Assembly: GCA_013002285.1 (NCBI GenBank)
Contig: JABDKJ010000060.1
Location: 1 to 9,163 of the forward strand
Reading direction: 5' to 3'
Length of the DNA stretch: 9,163 nt
Source of the DNA: Flavobacteriales bacterium
Lineage (GTDB): Bacteria > Bacteroidota > Bacteroidia > Flavobacteriales > JABDKJ01
In this document: positions 7,012 through 9,163 of the stretch, piece after piece
Layout of the letters: each line of letters starts with the position of its first letter
Numbering within the stretch: position 1 is the first letter of the stretch
Notes under the pieces: model-generated
Seen by the model: the letters and a program-made list of their open reading frames with translations, nothing else
What the model was told of the DNA's origin: nothing
Database searches by the model: none
Made by a program: the position numbers and the translations under genes

Positions 7012-8478
7012 CTAGTAATATATCAGCCTCTGAACTTTTGAGACGTATTTGGCCATTCGCAATACTTGTTTGGTGTAGCCAAACTCATTGTCATACCAAA
7101 CATAAAGAACAACACTTCTTCCATCCTTTGAAACGATGGTCGCAGGACTATCAAATACGCTGCAACATGTATTTCCAATAATATCATTGGAAACCATTTC
7201 TGGTTCTACGCTATACCTGATCTGATTTACCAGATCTCCATGAAGAGCTGCGTTCTTCAATAAGTTATTCACCTCAACAAGGTCAGTTTTCGTATTCAGG
7301 TTCAGGTTCATTATGGCTAAAGAACCATTTGGAGTGGGAACCCTCACTGCATTTGCGGTTAACTTTCCTTCTAATTGCGGAAGTACTTTTACAGCGGCCT
7401 TCGCTGCACCTGTTTCAGTGATCACCATATTCACAGCGGCAGACCTTCCTCTGCGGTGTTTGCTATGCATATTGTCCAATAAATTCTGATCATTGGTATA
7501 TGCATGAACAGTTTCTATATGTCCGCTGTTAATGCCGAATTCCTGATCTATGATCTTTAATACAGGAACGATGGCGTTTGTAGTACATGAAGCTGCTGAC
7601 CAAATATCTATTTTGTCGTTGTCGAAATCTTTGTGATTCACCCCATAGACCACATTTGGGATGCCTTTCCCTGGAGCCGTAAGCAATACCCTTGAAACTC
7701 CTTTTGCTTGTTTATGCTTGCTCAGAGCCTCAAAGTCTCTGTAAACACCCGTATTATCAATGACCAAGGCATTTTGAATTCCTCTCGACTCATAATCGAT
7801 CTCACTAGGGTCATTTGCGGCTATGATCTGGATGATCTGACCATTAATGATCATTTCATTGGTATCTGTATCTACTTCAACCACACCTTTGAATGGCCCA
7901 TGTACGGAATCCATTCTGAAAAGGTCAGCTCTTTTTTTCAATTCCTCAGCACTGATCCTTCTTACGACTATGGCTCTGAGCCTAAGTTGCTGGCCTTTTC
8001 CAGCCATGTTTATCAATTCTCTTGCACAAAGTCTGCCAATTCTTCCAAAACCATAGAGAACAACATCTTGAGGCTGGATATTCGAGCTTTGTTGCTGACC
8101 TAAAAAACCAGAAAGTTTGTCAAGAAGGAATTCTTCTTTGTTTTCGTATTTGGTTTTTTCAGCTTTCCATTCCCAATCCAACCTTCCAATGTCCAACTTT
8201 GAAGGAGCAAGATCCATTTTCGTAAGGATCTCTGCGATCTCTGCAGTGCTCTCAATGTCAATTGGTTTTTGAACGATCTTACTGGCATAATTGTGCAAGT
8301 TGAGCATTTCTGAGACACCTGTCTCAATGAGCGGGTTTCTGAACAGAACCAATTCTACCCCCTTGTTATACATAAGTTCTCCGATACATGAGACCAATTT
8401 AACAGCATGCTTTTTTTGGTCTACCCACATATCTGCTTCTTTTGTGTAGATCTCTTTTTCAGTCATTTCTAAGGACAT
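7012..8478 (-). CDS. gap: Glyceraldehyde-3-phosphate dehydrogenase, long form with N-terminal extension
   Basis: Catalyses the reversible oxidative phosphorylation of glyceraldehyde-3-phosphate to 1,3-bisphosphoglycerate in the cytoplasm. From ATG 8478 it has 488 residues, about 150 more than classical GAPDH. Residues 1-135 are a charged, mostly helical extension of unknown role. The Rossmann motif is GFGRIGR (143-149). DSVHGPFKG is at 190-198, the catalytic SAASCTTNAIVP at 294-305 with Cys298, the base His325 in HAYTND, the phosphate-site TETGAAKA at 354-361, and WYDNEFGY at 461-468. After the second Rossmann strand the sequence is AIVVRRIS (169-176), without the Asp that favours NAD in classical enzymes, so NADP use and a gluconeogenic role are possible (inference). 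Long forms like this are known in Bacteroidota and some Gammaproteobacteria, often beside a short GAPDH elsewhere. A TTG at 8526 is in frame but lies upstream of the predicted promoter -7 box, so it is rejected as start. Confidence 0.94.
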   Translation of the reverse strand: MSLEMTEKEIYTKEADMWVDQKKHAVKLVSCIGELMYNKGVELVLFRNPLIETGVSEMLNLHNYASKIVQKPIDIESTAEIAEILTKMDLAPSKLDIGRLDWEWKAEKTKYENKEEFLLDKLSGFLGQQQSSNIQPQDVVLYGFGRIGRLCARELINMAGKGQQLRLRAIVVRRISAEELKKRADLFRMDSVHGPFKGVVEVDTDTNEMIINGQIIQIIAANDPSEIDYESRGIQNALVIDNTGVYRDFEALSKHKQAKGVSRVLLTAPGKGIPNVVYGVNHKDFDNDKIDIWSAASCTTNAIVPVLKIIDQEFGINSGHIETVHAYTNDQNLLDNMHSKHRRGRSAAVNMVITETGAAKAAVKVLPQLEGKLTANAVRVPTPNGSLAIMNLNLNTKTDLVEVNNLLKNAALHGDLVNQIRYSVEPEMVSNDIIGNTCCSVFDSPATIVSKDGRSVVLYVWYDNEFGYTKQVLRMAKYVSKVQRLIYY

Positions 8479-8493
8479 ATTGTGCGTTGAAAA

Positions 8494-8503
8494 TTTGCGC
8501 AAA
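8494..8503. promoter_or_regulatory. Perfect 10-bp palindrome at the gap promoter
   Basis: TTTGCGCAAA is a perfect inverted repeat without spacer. It overlaps the downstream end of the predicted -7 box (8500-8507) and covers the inferred transcription start of gap. Its position suits a repressor operator, but a 10-bp palindrome with A+T arms can arise by chance. Confidence 0.25.
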
Positions 8504-8527
8504 AGTAGCACAAAAAAAAGCCGCAAA
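8500..8527 (-). promoter_or_regulatory. Predicted gap promoter
   Basis: On the minus strand TACTTTTG (8500-8507) matches the Bacteroidota -7 consensus TAnnTTTG perfectly and ends 22 nt before the gap ATG. A TTTG (8524-8527) stands 16 bases upstream as a possible -33 element, a little closer than usual. The upstream half lies within the terminator hairpin and T-run of rpoD. Confidence 0.6.
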
Positions 8528-8543
8528 CACTAATGTCGCGGCT
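8512..8543 (-). terminator. Rho-independent terminator of rpoD
   Basis: Read on the minus strand, AGCCGC (8543-8538) pairs with GCGGCT (8524-8519) and is followed directly by eight T (8519-8512, the first shared with the stem). Within the 13-base loop ACA and TGT can pair further (8536-8534 with 8529-8527). It begins 23 bases after the rpoD stop codon. The other strand also has a T-rich stretch after the stem, but no plus-strand gene ends here. Confidence 0.8.
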
Positions 8544-8566
8544 CTTTTTATTTAAACTTTTAAAGA

Positions 8567-9163
8567 CTATCCTAAATAAGCTTTCAACAATTTGCTTCTT
8601 GAATGTTGCTTTAGCTTTCTGATCGCTTTTTCTTTGATCTGTCTTACTCTTTCTCGAGTCAGATCAAATTTTTCTCCGATCTCATCTAAAGTCAATCCAT
8701 GATTCATGCCTATTCCAAAGAAAAGTCTGATGACGTCTCTTTCTCGTTCCGATAATGTGGATAAGGAACGTTCTACTTCGTTGTGAAGCGATTCGCTCAA
8801 TAAACCTCGGTCTGCTTTAGGTGAATCATCATTGATCAATACATCCAATAATGAGTTGCTGTCGCCATCATCAGAAAAAGGTGCATCCATAGATACATGT
8901 CTTCCGCTGACCTTTAACGACTGTGCTACTTTCTCTGTAGGTAGGTCAAGAGCTTGAGCTAGTTCTTCTGCTGAAGGAGGTCGCTCAAATTTTTGCTCTA
9001 ACTTAGAGAAGCATTTGTTGATCTTGCTTAATGAACCTACCTGGTTCAAAGGCAATCTCACGATTCTACTTTGTTCTGCCAATGCTTGGAGGATGGATTG
9101 TCGAATCCACCATACTGCATAGGAAATAAATTTAAACCCACGTGTTTCGTCAAATCTTTGGGC
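8567..9163 (-). CDS. rpoD: RNA polymerase primary sigma factor RpoD, C-terminal part (enters from right edge)
   Basis: The housekeeping sigma-70 subunit, which directs RNA polymerase to promoters. The 198 visible codons are open to the window edge and end at TAG 8567. Region 2.3-2.4 is at the edge: [20 protein letters not shown] (1-20) continuing [13 protein letters not shown], with the aromatic residues that melt the -7 region and the helix that reads it. Region 3 follows (about 35-90), then an acidic sigma-finger-like stretch [19 protein letters not shown] (91-109). Region 4 is at about 130-195, with the helix-turn-helix [20 protein letters not shown] (157-176). Region 1 and the start of region 2 are outside the window; Bacteroidota forms are short (around 290 residues). 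The strength of region 2 and the C-terminal KLLKAYLG ending support primary rather than alternative sigma. A terminator follows the stop. Confidence 0.96.
   Translation of the reverse strand, partial: AQRFDETRGFKFISYAVWWIRQSILQALAEQSRIVRLPLNQVGSLSKINKCFSKLEQKFERPPSAEELAQALDLPTEKVAQSLKVSGRHVSMDAPFSDDGDSNSLLDVLINDDSPKADRGLLSESLHNEVERSLSTLSERERDVIRLFFGIGMNHGLTLDEIGEKFDLTRERVRQIKEKAIRKLKQHSRSKLLKAYLG

Noticed and set aside
7708..8103. 131-codon open frame on the plus strand opposite gap
   Set aside because: It is antisense to a clearly conserved GAPDH sequence, has no recognisable domain or leader, and is the kind of shadow expected opposite a long coding region.
8479..8526. Sixteen-residue N-terminal extension of GAPDH from TTG 8526
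   Set aside because: It would be read through the terminator T-run and the predicted promoter, upstream of the likely transcription start; ATG 8478 is well placed.
1..9163. A novel defence, mobile or secretion system
   Set aside because: All long open frames belong to known housekeeping or envelope families, gaps are 88 bp or less, and there are no long repeats, mobile genes or abrupt composition changes that I can see.

Overview
The window reads as core chromosome of a member of the Bacteroidota (Bacteroidetes). Reasons: a DUF6089-type outer-membrane protein; a long (488-residue) GAPDH with an N-terminal extension; a TlpA-like thioredoxin lipoprotein with a lipobox; A+T-rich leaders with almost no Shine-Dalgarno sequence; and several upstream sites resembling TAnnTTTG, the -7 box of the Bacteroidota primary sigma factor. 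Base composition is moderate to low in G+C. I cannot assign an order or genus. I see no transposase, integrase, tRNA, rRNA, CRISPR array or phage gene.

Layout, left to right. The N-terminal 372 codons of mutS (- strand) run off the left edge. mutS is divergent, across 59 bp, from a small SpoU/TrmH-family RNA methyltransferase gene (+). A DUF6089 outer-membrane beta-barrel gene (+) follows and ends convergently against a minus-strand block. In the order that block is transcribed (right to left) it holds: the C-terminal 198 codons of the primary sigma factor gene rpoD (entering from the right edge) with a good intrinsic terminator; a long-form gap gene; a concentrative nucleoside transporter gene (nupC-like, TTG start); then thyA, folA and the TlpA-like lipoprotein gene as a tight run (TAATG overlap, then a 21-bp gap). 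Every base is within a gene or within a gap of 88 bp or less.

How the genes fit together. ThyA makes dTMP and releases dihydrofolate, which FolA reduces, so their translational coupling makes sense. The nucleoside transporter upstream supplies salvage substrates but appears to have its own promoter. The lipoprotein is probably co-transcribed with thyA-folA without an obvious shared function. MutS and the RNA methyltransferase are housekeeping genes. The sigma factor encoded at the right edge is expected to be the protein that recognises the promoter boxes seen here.

No undescribed system is evident. The items most worth a second look are regulatory or structural: a repeated promoter-to-start geometry (the -7 box ends 19-22 nt before the start codon at four genes), the rpoD terminator interleaved with the gap promoter, a palindrome on that promoter, a spaced direct repeat upstream of thyA, the uncharacterised GAPDH extension with a non-NAD-like cofactor loop, a cysteine-containing insertion in the nucleoside transporter, and a strongly basic tail on the outer-membrane protein.
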